A stretch of DNA of 64,000 bases from Lacrimispora xylanisolvens (GCF_002934545.1 NZ_PTJA01000006.1:186001-250000), one strand, 5' to 3'; positions 47,133 to 55,881 are shown, counted from the first letter of the stretch. The notes: generated by a model not told the origin, from the sequence alone. Made by a program: numbers and translations.

Positions 47133-47825
47133 TTATTTCCAATCTTTCATGGAATTGGAAATTGCTTCCCAGTTTTCATTGATTTCTTCTGGGGTCATAG
47201 TTGCTACCTGTTCTTTAGTGTAAGCAGCTGTCTGAGTAGCCTTTTTAATTGGTGTTCCACCTTTCAGCCGCTCCTGAATTCCTGCTTCCAAGGCTTTCTG
47301 GAAAGCTGTTTCAATTGCTGTAATGGATTTATTGCAGGAATCAGCATCTGTATAATTGAGGACTTCCGCAAGCTCTACTGGAAGCTTCTTCTCTGCCAGG
47401 GTGTTCTTTGCTTCTGCCATAAGCTCACGGCGTGTGATAGCAGATTCACGGTCCAGTAGTTCTTTCTCCTGCTTCTGGCGCATGTACTCAGTCTTTTCCT
47501 CTTTGTTCATCTTGGAAAGCTTCTCCGCCTCGGACAGCTTATCGTCCATCAGCGCAGACCATTTTTCCTTGGCTGTTCCCAGGGCTTTCTGCACACGGCG
47601 GTCAAACTCCGCCTGATAGCTTCCTTCTTTCAGGATCTCATCAAAGGTTTTTGTTTTGGGAGGATCCTGTTCTTTTCCTGATCCATCTCCACCAGCACCA
47701 CCTTCGCCAGATCCTTCTTTTCCCGGTTCACCTGTTCCGCTGCCTTCGCCACCTGCAGCGCCGGCTCCGTCACCATCATGACCAAAGAAATGTAAATTAA
47801 TAGGGTATAAACTCTTTTTTCTCAT
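47133..47825 (-). CDS. Capsid scaffolding protein (DUF4355-like)
   Basis: 230 residues with the start NLHFFG, a Gly-rich low-complexity region (GDGAGAAGGEGSGTGEPGKE, 15-55), a coiled coil (about 75-150, EKLSKMNKEEKTEYMRQKQE) and a charged C-terminus. This matches DUF4355-type scaffolds upstream of the capsid gene. It would line the procapsid and leave before DNA packaging. Confidence 0.82.
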   Translation of the reverse strand: MRKKSLYPINLHFFGHDGDGAGAAGGEGSGTGEPGKEGSGEGGAGGDGSGKEQDPPKTKTFDEILKEGSYQAEFDRRVQKALGTAKEKWSALMDDKLSEAEKLSKMNKEEKTEYMRQKQEKELLDRESAITRRELMAEAKNTLAEKKLPVELAEVLNYTDADSCNKSITAIETAFQKALEAGIQERLKGGTPIKKATQTAAYTKEQVATMTPEEINENWEAISNSMKDWK

Positions 47826-47982
47826 CTTATCTTCCTTTCCGCCCCGTCCCGTTCTTCTGCCCGGACCGTTGCTTAAACATAAAAAATAACACCCAGGATT
47901 ACCTGCGTGCTTCTAAGCTGTATCGTTCAGTAGGAGGCTTCACCCCGCCGCCCAGAGGGAGATTGTGGATCACCTCCTTTCT

Positions 47983-47998
47983 GTTGCGATATCGCAAC
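47983..47998. repeat. GTTGCGA palindrome, copy 2
   Basis: GTTGCGA-TA-TCGCAAC in the 218-base gap between MuF/antitoxin and scaffold genes; same arms as 33516-33532. Confidence 0.55.
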
Positions 47999-48012
47999 TT
48001 TTGGGTACAAAA

Positions 48013-48044
48013 ATACCATCGGTCAATTTACTCACCGATGGTAT
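48013..48044 (-). terminator. Terminator between the MuF cassette and scaffold gene
   Basis: ATACCATCGGT (48013-48023) and ACCGATGGTAT (48034-48044) are perfect 11-base arms; on the minus strand the hairpin is followed by TTTTTG. It reaches the stop codon of the 67-residue gene. Confidence 0.85.
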
Positions 48045-48247
48045 CATTTCTGTTCCATTATTTTGCTTGCTTGTTCTTCGGTCACTTCATAATATGAATC
48101 ATACACTGGGCTGTCAGGAAATCTAAACTGTGCCATAATGCCAGTTCTCACCCAGCCTCTTTCTTTATCATACTTAAAACTCTTGCGACCTTCGGAACGA
48201 ATAAGGGTCCCTCTATGCTCATAATCATTTAAAACATAATAACTCAC
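48044..48247 (-). CDS. Candidate antitoxin/immunity protein for the MuF toxin
   Basis: 67-residue acidic/aromatic protein (MSYYVLNDYEHRGTLIRSEG, FRFPDSPVYDSYYEVTEEQA). Its ATG overlaps the stop of the MuF-toxin gene by four bases, and a terminator follows immediately, so the two genes form a closed cassette inside the head operon. Published MuF toxins of temperate phages carry immunity genes in this place. No family is recognised; the role is inferred from position and size. Confidence 0.55.
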   Translation of the reverse strand: MSYYVLNDYEHRGTLIRSEGRKSFKYDKERGWVRTGIMAQFRFPDSPVYDSYYEVTEEQASKIMEQK

Positions 48248-49998
48248 TTATTTTTCACCCTTTCAACATTTTTAGGAAAAGTTAATCTGCTTGAAAGTTC
48301 AATCATCTGATCATCAAGCTCTAAGTATTCTTCCGACTCATCATCTAAAATCTTTCTTTGTCTCTCATATAGCTTGTGTAACTCACCGTTTTTCAGATCA
48401 AAGCTTTCCCGAGTGTGATACTGCATTTCAAAAGTCTGACCACCTGGTGATTTAATGAAAGTATTTATTCCGTTGTAGGAACTATCCGGATGCCATGTGT
48501 TTTTAATTCTAACTGTATTATAGCCTTGGTTTTCAAATTTTTCAATGGCAAGCAGTGTCTTTTCCGTTAAACGCTCGGGATCTGCTCCCAAAGTATAACG
48601 AATTATATCTTTGATTTCATATTCATTTCCTCCTGGATCATAATTCTTTCTAATCTTTTCAAGGAAAGACTCTTTTGTCTTGATCCGATATTCCAGTCCC
48701 AGGCTATCCATTCCTGCAGCTTCCGCGATTATCTTAACCTGATTGGTTATCTCCGGTTCGCTTTCAATTGCTTTGCTGTAGTAAGACATTCCTTTGTACT
48801 GGGCTTTTAATATGCCGTATTCATCTGTATCAGCATATTTTACCTTTTGGAAAGAATCCAGTGTTTTAGGAGCCTCTTCTCCAAGTATCTCCTTATACCG
48901 TTCAAACTGACGCCTGTCTGCTGATCGGTTTCGGATCATCTTTTCATTAAACTCTGCTTCCGGTTTTCCCTTGACATTCTTTCCGTACCATTCTTCATAT
49001 GTCATGTTGGTAGGTACTGTATTGGTCTTTCCGGAAACCGGATCCCTTGCCCTGCGCTTCATCTGTGAAAGTTCTTCGTCTCCTATATCGCAAATGGTTG
49101 TTGATCTGCACCACGGGTGCATAGGCGGGCAATTAATCCCTGGCTGCTGTTCTGATACCTTGAAACGCTTTCCGTCCAGGCTCCTGCAAATGGAGGAAGT
49201 CCTTAAATCCAGTGTGGCAACATAAATGTAATACTCAATCCCACACTCCTCATAGGAAGCCATCTCCATCTGATTGGCAAGATTACAGCTTTCTGTTCTG
49301 ACAAGTCTCCTTGCCTGACTGGCTCCTGCCGCAAACTTATTCGCTATGATATCAGCAGTTTCACGATCCGTCCGGCCTGTGATGAGACTAAGGAGCAACT
49401 CTTCTTTCAAATCCTGCGCTAAGGCTTTTGTATTACTCCAGATCCTTGCGGAATAGTTAGCACCAGACCACTTACTATTTACCACCCGCTCAACGGCTGC
49501 AGGTGATATCAGATTGAAGCCAAAGTTCAAACCGGTGCGCTGCTGTATGCCAAAAATAGACCGGTAATAGGCTTCATTGGCAAGATCGATATAGTGGCTG
49601 GTGCTTTTTACTTTCTCCTGCTGGTAGACGTTTTGCATGGTCAGATCCAACTGGTTTTGTAGCTGCTGCAACCGTTCCAGCCTTGCCTGATATGCCGGGC
49701 TCTCTAACTCTGCCAAGATCTCCGCTTTTGTTTTATCACTACCGCCTGACCGTAAAGCTGCTTTTAATTCATCAAGGGAAGTTTTATCCTTCATGGAGTT
49801 TAGAAGTCTGTATGCCTCCTTCTCAGACAGCTTGTGCTTTTTCTGATACCGTTCAAAGATCTCATCCAGCTCCAGGCTTATGTGCCGGGAACTTTTTAAG
49901 TAAAGCCTTGATATTTCCTCCGCTGCTTTTTCTGCCTGTTCCATGTAGCGAAACATCTCCCAGGCTTTTCGCTTCTCCCAGTAGGAAAGGTTACTCAT
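48244..49998 (-). CDS. MuF minor head protein with C-terminal RelA/SpoT-like toxin domain
   Basis: 584 residues, far longer than ordinary minor head proteins. The Mu F-type domain (about 130-305) has the LVRTESCNLANQMEMASYEE helix and CPPMHPWCRST. After a linker (about 310-395) the C-terminal domain (DNA about 48244-48801) shows RelA/SpoT synthetase-type motifs: RIKTKES (438-444, R-x-K-x-x-x-S), KDIIRYTL (463-470), YNGIN (508-512) and FEMQYHT (523-529, E-x-Q). It may pyrophosphorylate a nucleotide or tRNA and be delivered with phage DNA or act in competitors. It overlaps the portal gene by 8 bases. Confidence 0.8.
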   Translation of the reverse strand: MSNLSYWEKRKAWEMFRYMEQAEKAAEEISRLYLKSSRHISLELDEIFERYQKKHKLSEKEAYRLLNSMKDKTSLDELKAALRSGGSDKTKAEILAELESPAYQARLERLQQLQNQLDLTMQNVYQQEKVKSTSHYIDLANEAYYRSIFGIQQRTGLNFGFNLISPAAVERVVNSKWSGANYSARIWSNTKALAQDLKEELLLSLITGRTDRETADIIANKFAAGASQARRLVRTESCNLANQMEMASYEECGIEYYIYVATLDLRTSSICRSLDGKRFKVSEQQPGINCPPMHPWCRSTTICDIGDEELSQMKRRARDPVSGKTNTVPTNMTYEEWYGKNVKGKPEAEFNEKMIRNRSADRRQFERYKEILGEEAPKTLDSFQKVKYADTDEYGILKAQYKGMSYYSKAIESEPEITNQVKIIAEAAGMDSLGLEYRIKTKESFLEKIRKNYDPGGNEYEIKDIIRYTLGADPERLTEKTLLAIEKFENQGYNTVRIKNTWHPDSSYNGINTFIKSPGGQTFEMQYHTRESFDLKNGELHKLYERQRKILDDESEEYLELDDQMIELSSRLTFPKNVERVKNK

Positions 49999-51403
49999 TC
50001 ACAGCACCGGCCTTTTTCTTATTCTCTGGCGGATCCTCGTCCGGAGGAGGATTGCTGCCTATACCGAAAATCTCTTTCTGCTGCTTTACGGCTTCCTCTG
50101 CTTCTTTATCAACCGCCGCCATCTCCTCTTCCACATTATCAACAAACGGGATCTGTGAAAGAAGCGTTTTCTTCCCAACCTTTCCCCAAAGATTTGAAAC
50201 AATCTGGCTGATCTCCAGGAGGTTCCTTGGTAGCGCCCTTGTGAATGTTGGAACGATACCGGATATATCTACGTTCACAGCCTTACTCTTTTGGAGCCAG
50301 CCGGAGAAAAGGCGGATCCGCTTTCTTAGTCCCTTCTTGTAGTACCTGGTCTTAATCTTTGTGATATTCTCCATTCCCAGGAGCTTAAACTCCATAGCTA
50401 CACCGGATATGTTCCCGCCAAAGCTTTCATCAGTCATGCAGGGGATATGGGAAAACTTATGAATATCCTGCTCAATCGCCTTCTTAAGGACTTCCACGCC
50501 TGTTTCATCAAAAGTCCTGGTCAAATACTCCGCCTTTGCATCTGCAGGAAGTTCCAGAAGCTTATCCCGTTTTACCTTGTCTTTAGCAGTCTTCCCGTCT
50601 TCGTCCTTTGCTTCCGGATCTCCAAGCATTGCTCCGTAAATAGCAAGGATTGAATCAATAAACTGTTCCTTGTCTGTGATACGGTCAGACATCAGGGCAT
50701 TGTAGGCATCGATCAGCGGAATCTGTAGTTCAAAGTCACCGATAGCCAGTTTGTTGTTTAAGTATTCTATAATCGGGACTTCCTCAAAGTAATGAGGGGT
50801 AGGATCCTCCATGAGCGCCTGCGGGCCGGTAATATCATCAATGTTAAGGACATATTTGTAATGTGCCGTCAGTACCGTGGCAATAAAGGTGGTTCTCTTT
50901 TTGTCGGAATCATCTTTCCTGGCGTAGTAGTAAACTGCGAAGAGCTCCTTCTGCTCTATCGTATCATCGTATACCATGAAGGTATTTTCCGGAGACAGGC
51001 TCTTTATTGTAAGATCCGTTTCTCCTTCTTCTGGGTAGATGTACTCATAAGTTCTGCCATACACAGAAAGATCCAGGCCATTATCTCCGTCTGCCTCATC
51101 AGCTCCTGCCTGCTCAAAGGCATCTGTCAGAATTGCTATATCATCTTTGCTTTTGTAGGATACAGAATTCCCGATAAAGTAAGAGCTGGCTGTATCTGCA
51201 ATATCCTTCGCATGATTACATACCAGCTTTGTTTTACGGTCTTCCGATAATATTTTATGCTGCCCCTCATAATACTTCATAAGTTTTCGGAGTCTGGCTG
51301 CTTCCCTGCGGTGCTTTACAATCAGCGTGCGAATTGCCTGTTTATCGGGGCTTAGTTCGTCCCAGGACTCCCTGGGCATTGTGTATATGTACGTGGTTAT
51401 CAC
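49991..51403 (-). CDS. Portal protein (SPP1-type)
   Basis: 470 residues: HRREAARLRKLMKYYEGQHK, NHAKDIADTASSYFIGNSVS and the later YNALMSDRITDKEQFIDSIL follow the SPP1-family portal pattern. A dodecameric ring of it would form the packaging vertex and contact the terminase. The frame starts at a GTG at 51403; no closer ATG has a good site. It lies between terminase and MuF genes as expected. Confidence 0.88.
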   Translation of the reverse strand: MITTYIYTMPRESWDELSPDKQAIRTLIVKHRREAARLRKLMKYYEGQHKILSEDRKTKLVCNHAKDIADTASSYFIGNSVSYKSKDDIAILTDAFEQAGADEADGDNGLDLSVYGRTYEYIYPEEGETDLTIKSLSPENTFMVYDDTIEQKELFAVYYYARKDDSDKKRTTFIATVLTAHYKYVLNIDDITGPQALMEDPTPHYFEEVPIIEYLNNKLAIGDFELQIPLIDAYNALMSDRITDKEQFIDSILAIYGAMLGDPEAKDEDGKTAKDKVKRDKLLELPADAKAEYLTRTFDETGVEVLKKAIEQDIHKFSHIPCMTDESFGGNISGVAMEFKLLGMENITKIKTRYYKKGLRKRIRLFSGWLQKSKAVNVDISGIVPTFTRALPRNLLEISQIVSNLWGKVGKKTLLSQIPFVDNVEEEMAAVDKEAEEAVKQQKEIFGIGSNPPPDEDPPENKKKAGAVNE

Positions 51404-51420
51404 CTTCTTTCTGTTATTGG

Positions 51421-51449
51421 TTGAATTTTCCAGTTTACGCCCTTATACT
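51421..51449 (+). promoter_or_regulatory. Plus-strand promoter for the zinc-ribbon gene
   Basis: TTGAAT (51421-51426), a 17-base spacer and TATACT (51444-51449) face away from the portal gene toward the 51502 start. An imperfect inverted repeat, AGGCTC...GGGCCT, follows in the leader. Confidence 0.6.
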
Positions 51450-51501
51450 GTACATACAGGCTCTTGTCAGGGCCTAATACAAAAGAAAGGGGGAAAATTA
51501 G

Positions 51502-51753
51502 ATGCATCCAAAAGCAACAATTTCTTGTTCCTGTGGCTGTATGTTCCAATCTGATTTTCAAAAAAGCTCAGCCGAAAATCCACCTTGCTGCCCTCAGTGC
51601 AAAGCAGTTATGGATATGGAATCTTGGAAAAATTTAAGAACAACGATGGCTGAATTAGCTGACTTTAATTATCACATCATGAAATGGCATTCTGAACGCA
51701 ATGAGCCCAAAATGCTGGTTCCTGCTATCACTGTCACTACTCTGGAAGATTAA
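51502..51753 (+). CDS. Zinc-ribbon protein, plus-strand cargo gene
   Basis: 83 residues and the only convincing plus-strand gene in the prophage. CSCGC at about 9-13 and CCPQC at 28-32 would bind zinc. The rest (LADFNYHIMKWHSERNEPKM) is helical. AAGGGGG stands about 9 bases before the ATG, and a good promoter lies upstream. It overlaps the end of the convergent 51737 gene by 17 bases. The orientation against the late operon suggests expression in the lysogen. No family recognised. Confidence 0.6.
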   Translation: MHPKATISCSCGCMFQSDFQKSSAENPPCCPQCKAVMDMESWKNLRTTMAELADFNYHIMKWHSERNEPKMLVPAITVTTLED

Positions 51754-51931
51754 GTCTATCCAAATGCAATTCTTCGATAACATGACGGCATACATCAAAA
51801 GCCACACCAGGCATTAAATCTATATTGTATTCTTTAAATAAAGCCTTCATCGAAATTGTTAAAAGATCTAGCTTTCCATTTAATGCCTGGTTAAGTCGTT
51901 CTTTCTCACGAATATGTTTTTCAACATTCAT
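51737..51931 (-). CDS. Small phage protein between terminase and portal
   Basis: 64 residues (MNVEKHIREKERLNQALNGK then KALFKEYNIDLMPGVAFDVC). ATG 51931 has GGGGG 8 bases upstream and follows the terminase stop by 13 bases; the longer frame to 52027 runs inside the terminase gene and is not used. Function unknown. Confidence 0.6.
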   Translation of the reverse strand: MNVEKHIREKERLNQALNGKLDLLTISMKALFKEYNIDLMPGVAFDVCRHVIEELHLDRLNLPE

Positions 51932-51944
51932 ACCTCTCACCCCC

Positions 51945-53312
51945 TTAATTGAATCCGTAAGCAGACTTGCTCCGGATCTTGATCGTTTTGTTATTAAGTA
52001 TCGTATAACAGAAGTATCTGACTGCATCCATAGCGTGATCGTGCTGCTTTATTGGCTTATCTTCTCCCCGATCTGCAGCCTTGGGATCCCAGATGTAGGA
52101 GGCAAACTCTTTGATCGTATTGATACAGGACTGACTAAATGCGATCTTTTCTGTGTTCAGGAGTGTGGAAACCAGCCGGATCCCGTCCTCCACATCATTG
52201 TCCGCTTTCATGGTCTTATATCCCCGGTTATTAAGCTCTGTTATGAAAGAAGCTGCCGAAGGATCCACAATGATGGCTTTAACCGGAGTTCCCTCCAGCC
52301 ATTTCTCCAGATCATCCGCATACTGGGAATCTGCTTTCTGCTTTCCCTTATCACGGCCAGAATAGTAATACTCCCTGGTGCAATACCACTTCTTATCAAT
52401 TCCTTTGTTCCAGAGAAGAAATACCATTGCATTCTGCGTACCGTAGTCAATACTGACATATCGTCCACCATCAATCAGGAGCCGGGCGAAGTCCACCACT
52501 TTCTTTACATGCCGATCAATATCAAACATGTCATAGATGATACCTTCTGCCATAGCCCATAAGCCCAGTATGTATCGTTTATAGAAAACTCCGGAGTACA
52601 TGCTCCGGTATCTGGCCTTAATCTGCTCTGACAGGCTTAAGTTATCTTCCATGGTAAAATGGAGGACGATCAGATTCTTTTTCTTGGCTTCATCAATCCA
52701 GTTCGTTTTAAACCAGTGATACGGTCCGTCAGGGTTGCAGTTAAACCAGTACTTTGATCCATCAACGGAACAACGGCCGGTTGCCTGATTGACAAAGGAT
52801 TCCGGCATCAGAGCTACTTCATCGAAGAACACACCGGCCAGCGTGATACCCTGAATGAGATCCTGGGAACGTTCGTCCTTTCCACCAAATATGTAAAAGT
52901 AGTTCGTAACCTTTCCCCGGCTGATCTCCACCAGATTGTCAGATCTGTGATCCACAACACGGTAGCCTCGGCTCTTAAGCATCAGCTTTAACCAGAAGAG
53001 AACGTTTCTCCGAAAGGATCCGATCGTCTTACCACACATGGCGAAGTTCTGACCTTTAAACCGCTGCATTGCCCACATGATGAACGATAATGACATACAG
53101 ACCGTCTTTCCGGATCGGATCGCACCGTCGGCTATGATTCCATCTTTATCCTTGACCGGAGAGGTATCGCACCACCATGTAAGAACCTTCTTCTGTTTGA
53201 GGGAAAAGGGCTGAAACTTAAATACCTGTAGCTTAGTGGATAGGCTACATTTCTGTTTTAACTTCTCAATCCTTGTTTTTAAGGCTTGCAGTCTTTCATT
53301 CATCAGCATCAC
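51945..53312 (-). CDS. terL: Terminase large subunit (PBSX family)
   Basis: 455-residue DNA-packaging motor. Walker A is GAIRSGKT (63-70), Walker B is GVFFDEVAL, and the coupling motif region is YWFNCNPDGPYHWFKTNW. The nuclease half shows YVSIDYGTQNAMVFLLWN and KAIIVDPSAASF acidic ligands and the closing KQHDHAMDAVRYF. It overlaps the small subunit gene by 17 bases; Met4 near the GGGG site may be the real start. The family usually packages by headful or cos; which one is not visible. Confidence 0.92.
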   Translation of the reverse strand: MMLMNERLQALKTRIEKLKQKCSLSTKLQVFKFQPFSLKQKKVLTWWCDTSPVKDKDGIIADGAIRSGKTVCMSLSFIMWAMQRFKGQNFAMCGKTIGSFRRNVLFWLKLMLKSRGYRVVDHRSDNLVEISRGKVTNYFYIFGGKDERSQDLIQGITLAGVFFDEVALMPESFVNQATGRCSVDGSKYWFNCNPDGPYHWFKTNWIDEAKKKNLIVLHFTMEDNLSLSEQIKARYRSMYSGVFYKRYILGLWAMAEGIIYDMFDIDRHVKKVVDFARLLIDGGRYVSIDYGTQNAMVFLLWNKGIDKKWYCTREYYYSGRDKGKQKADSQYADDLEKWLEGTPVKAIIVDPSAASFITELNNRGYKTMKADNDVEDGIRLVSTLLNTEKIAFSQSCINTIKEFASYIWDPKAADRGEDKPIKQHDHAMDAVRYFCYTILNNKTIKIRSKSAYGFN

Positions 53313-54045
53313 CCCAGATCTCAGCAGCTTCGCTGTTCATGGCATCCATAAAACCATCGTCCTCAATGTCCTGATCTGACGGATCCCGTTTCAATGCTTC
53401 CAGTTCAACCTTCATGATCTCCAGTTCAAGGCGGGCATCATCAAAGCCGTACCGGTGAAGGGAATCAATGGCTTTCTGTTTACGGGCCTGCACCCTTGTG
53501 AGGGCATCTTCTACCGCCTGGATCTGTCCCAAAGCTCCGGTGTACTCTGTGGAGTCTTCTTCTGTGCTGGACTTGAACTTAACAGCGGTCATGCCTGAAG
53601 CTTTGCGTTCTGTCTGATCGGCAGCTGCCTGCTTTATATCCTCAATCCGTTTGAGCATTCGCCGTTCACGGACTGTGAGAAGCTGGATCTCTTGCAGAAG
53701 AAGTTGCTCCTTATCAAGCTGAACCATGCTTATGAGCTTCTTCTCGTCTTCTTCCAAGGCATCAAAAAAGAGAGTCTCAAACTCTCCTGTTTTAACTGCA
53801 TTCTTATTCTCTTTTGGGGCTCCACCATCATTGCCGAGGGCATTCTTATTTCCTATCGGTGGTCCCTTCTTATGCGAACGCTCGCTATTTTTATCCGAAC
53901 GTTCGTTATCCCATTTATGAGTTGACTTCCATCTTCGGACAGTTCCCTCTGGGAGATTTAGTTGACTTGCAATCTCAACTAATTTCATACCTTTTAGATA
54001 TAAAGCCTTTGCCTGTTTAATTCTTTCGTCTGGAGCTCTTGCCAA
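53296..54045 (-). CDS. terS: Terminase small subunit (PBSX family)
   Basis: 249 residues. The N-terminal helix-turn-helix (ERIKQAKALYLKGMKLVEIA then SQLNLPEGTVRRWKSTHKW) binds the packaging site. A conserved GPPIGNKNALGNDGGAPKEN linker and a long coiled coil (about 110-190) for oligomerisation follow. This is the standard PBSX-type small subunit layout, placed directly before terL. Confidence 0.9.
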   Translation of the reverse strand: MARAPDERIKQAKALYLKGMKLVEIASQLNLPEGTVRRWKSTHKWDNERSDKNSERSHKKGPPIGNKNALGNDGGAPKENKNAVKTGEFETLFFDALEEDEKKLISMVQLDKEQLLLQEIQLLTVRERRMLKRIEDIKQAAADQTERKASGMTAVKFKSSTEEDSTEYTGALGQIQAVEDALTRVQARKQKAIDSLHRYGFDDARLELEIMKVELEALKRDPSDQDIEDDGFMDAMNSEAAEIWGDADE

Positions 54046-54116
54046 GCCTCACCACCTCACTTGTGTTGTTTTTTATATTAAGAAGAGACGGGGTTGGCCG
54101 CCTCTACTGGAGTATA

Positions 54117-54338
54117 TTATTTTATTTCACTCAAACTATTAACCATTCCGTACTTCTCCCTACAATCATCACACAATATCATTACATCTGATTCTCTAAA
54201 TCCCGGTATCCGGTCATGTGTGACGATCACTTCTCCTTTGCCACAAGGACAAACATATGTATCGGTGTCAATTGTTCCGGGACCTGCACCATATCCTTGA
54301 TGGGGTTCACTGCTATGAGATTTTAAATTAAGATTCAT
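54117..54338 (-). CDS. Small zinc-binding phage protein
   Basis: 73 residues with CPCG and CDDC pairs (about 30-33 and 56-59) that would bind one zinc. AAGGAGG is well placed before the ATG. It is the first gene of the packaging block, just before terS, where HNH or zinc-finger packaging accessories often lie, but no HNH residues are seen. Function unknown. Confidence 0.65.
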   Translation of the reverse strand: MNLNLKSHSSEPHQGYGAGPGTIDTDTYVCPCGKGEVIVTHDRIPGFRESDVMILCDDCREKYGMVNSLSEIK

Positions 54339-54929
54339 AATTCCGATACCTCCTTAGTATGATTCATTGTTCAATTTAAGCAAATTATATCACCTTTACC
54401 TGCAGAAGAAAACACCCATCAACTAAAAATCGACAGGCGTTATCAAAAAAGGAGAGAGACTAGTTTACTATCCTTTATGTACAAGTGTTCGTCTATAATT
54501 AACACATTCTTATGTCAATTGCTTTTTATGTAAGGCTAATTTAAATGACGCTATTTCTTTTTATGTTTATGGTCTCTTTTATTACTAGATTCTGAATTAT
54601 TGTAAATATTTATAATAAGCTGTTTTATATCTACTCTGATGAAAATAAGGCAAAAAATAATAGGACAATATTTTGAAAAATCCATTGTTTTCCTCTTTTC
54701 GACAATATTAAATTTATAAATATTATCTCTAAAAGGAAAAGAATTATACAGTACAAAACAAAAACACCCATCAAGGCGTTACCAAGACAGGCATTTTCAA
54801 AAAGGAGAATATCAGGAATTAATCAGTCACCGGGCTGTTACACCCGGCAACCGTAGGGGGTTGAGTTCATCTGTTTACAGATTTCTCATCTTAAATAATA
54901 TCACAGAAAAACCGCCGTAACCGCCATTT
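54339..54929. other. Long intergenic region before the packaging genes
   Basis: 590 bases, AT-rich, with one possible 44-codon gene (54551-54685). An imperfect direct repeat starts AAAACACCCATCAA at about 54404 and at 54766 and ends in TCAAAAA-GGAGA. A short GC-rich hairpin lies near 54826-54848 (ACCGGGC/ACCCGGC). The position upstream of terS is where a cos or pac site and the late promoter would be expected. Confidence 0.5.
54551..54685 (-). CDS. Possible 44-residue small membrane protein
   Basis: MDFSKYCPIIFCLIFIRVDI followed by a Ser/Lys-rich tail (ESSNKRDHKHKKK). One short hydrophobic stretch is present, and GAGG is 6 bases before the ATG. Very AT-rich. Marginal: size and composition give little support. 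Confidence 0.3.
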   Translation of the reverse strand: MDFSKYCPIIFCLIFIRVDIKQLIINIYNNSESSNKRDHKHKKK

Positions 54930-55421
54930 TCAATCTTTTTCCAAAAACCTATCATGCTTCTGTCTGCAGCTACTATCAGTGTAACACCGTATCTTCCCTT
55001 TGCTGACCTGATCCTTATACAGATCATTCATTCTATGCGCCACCTGTACCCAGTTCATATTTTCCACATAGTACAGAGTCATAATGTTCCTGATCTCCAC
55101 CTTGTCAATTCCAGCTATGTATTCCTCCACCTGATTAATTAATTCCAGAAGCATTTGCTCCTCGTCCATCAGGATGACGTAACTCCTTTCATAGGCCTTG
55201 GCGGCTCTCTGGGACTCTGGCACTGGATAACCAATAATGACAGCCGTTCCCAGGGGCTTCTTACCTCTCTTCCCCTTGGTCACAGTATCAGCCACCAGAT
55301 ACCCCCGTTCCCGCAATCTGTCCAGGTGATCCTCTTTCTTTTGTAGTTGTTCCCTGAGAAGTTTTACTCTGGCCAATGCATCGGAATACTCAATCAAAAT
55401 ATTTTTATCTATTTCTGTCAC
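54930..55421 (-). CDS. Phage late transcription regulator (sigma-70-region-4-like)
   Basis: 163 residues. The N-terminus is a coiled coil (LLREQLQKKEDHLDRLRERG). The C-terminus, IRNIMTLYYVENMNWVQVAH then a helix and SSCRQKHDRFLE, is the helix-turn-helix of RinA/ArpU/DUF1492-type late activators. Its place right before the late packaging operon fits a late-gene switch. It begins at GTG 55421 inside the upstream gene's end; the start is uncertain. Confidence 0.75.
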   Translation of the reverse strand: MTEIDKNILIEYSDALARVKLLREQLQKKEDHLDRLRERGYLVADTVTKGKRGKKPLGTAVIIGYPVPESQRAAKAYERSYVILMDEEQMLLELINQVEEYIAGIDKVEIRNIMTLYYVENMNWVQVAHRMNDLYKDQVSKGKIRCYTDSSCRQKHDRFLEKD

Positions 55422-55881
55422 CCCCCGTTGTCAACTTCTTCTTTGTTCTGTTCTTTTTCTGCTTATAAAGCTCTGCATAAGTCATGGTCGCAGTCTTACT
55501 CGGATCTGCAACACTTGCCACCTGAACAAGATGAAAAAACTTCCTGACCACAATCATCTTATCCAATTCAATCCGGACTCCCCGGACGAAGTCTTTCCGA
55601 TAACTCTTGTAAGTGAACTTGTCCCCGACTTTCACAGACCGCTTAAACTCTGCCAGTTCACGCATTGTAATACCTACGTCCTTCTGATCGGACTCTGGCT
55701 TCTCGGATGTAATCGTTCCCACTATCTTGAATTTATATCGTTTTCCATAAGTTCTTCCCTCACGGGCATAATCTCTTATAGCCTGCCGTGGTATAGAAAG
55801 CAGTTTCTCCCACTCCTTAGAAGTATGCTCTCCTATCAGATCGCCTTTATCGTATACCGCAAATACTATTTCAGGTGTCAA
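55405..55881 (-). CDS. Phage protein with putative DNA-binding domain
   Basis: 158 residues from a TTG at 55881 with GGGAGG 8 bases upstream; the longer GTG start at 55947 has no site. FAVYDKGDLIGEHTSKEWEK followed by SIPRQAIRDYAREGRTYGKR resembles the small helix-turn-helix used by many phage and NUMOD-type proteins. The C-terminal half is basic (RKDFVRGVRIELDKMIVVRK, KKNRTKKKL). It overlaps genes on both sides. Role uncertain. Confidence 0.6.
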   Translation of the reverse strand: MTPEIVFAVYDKGDLIGEHTSKEWEKLLSIPRQAIRDYAREGRTYGKRYKFKIVGTITSEKPESDQKDVGITMRELAEFKRSVKVGDKFTYKSYRKDFVRGVRIELDKMIVVRKFFHLVQVASVADPSKTATMTYAELYKQKKNRTKKKLTTGGDRNR

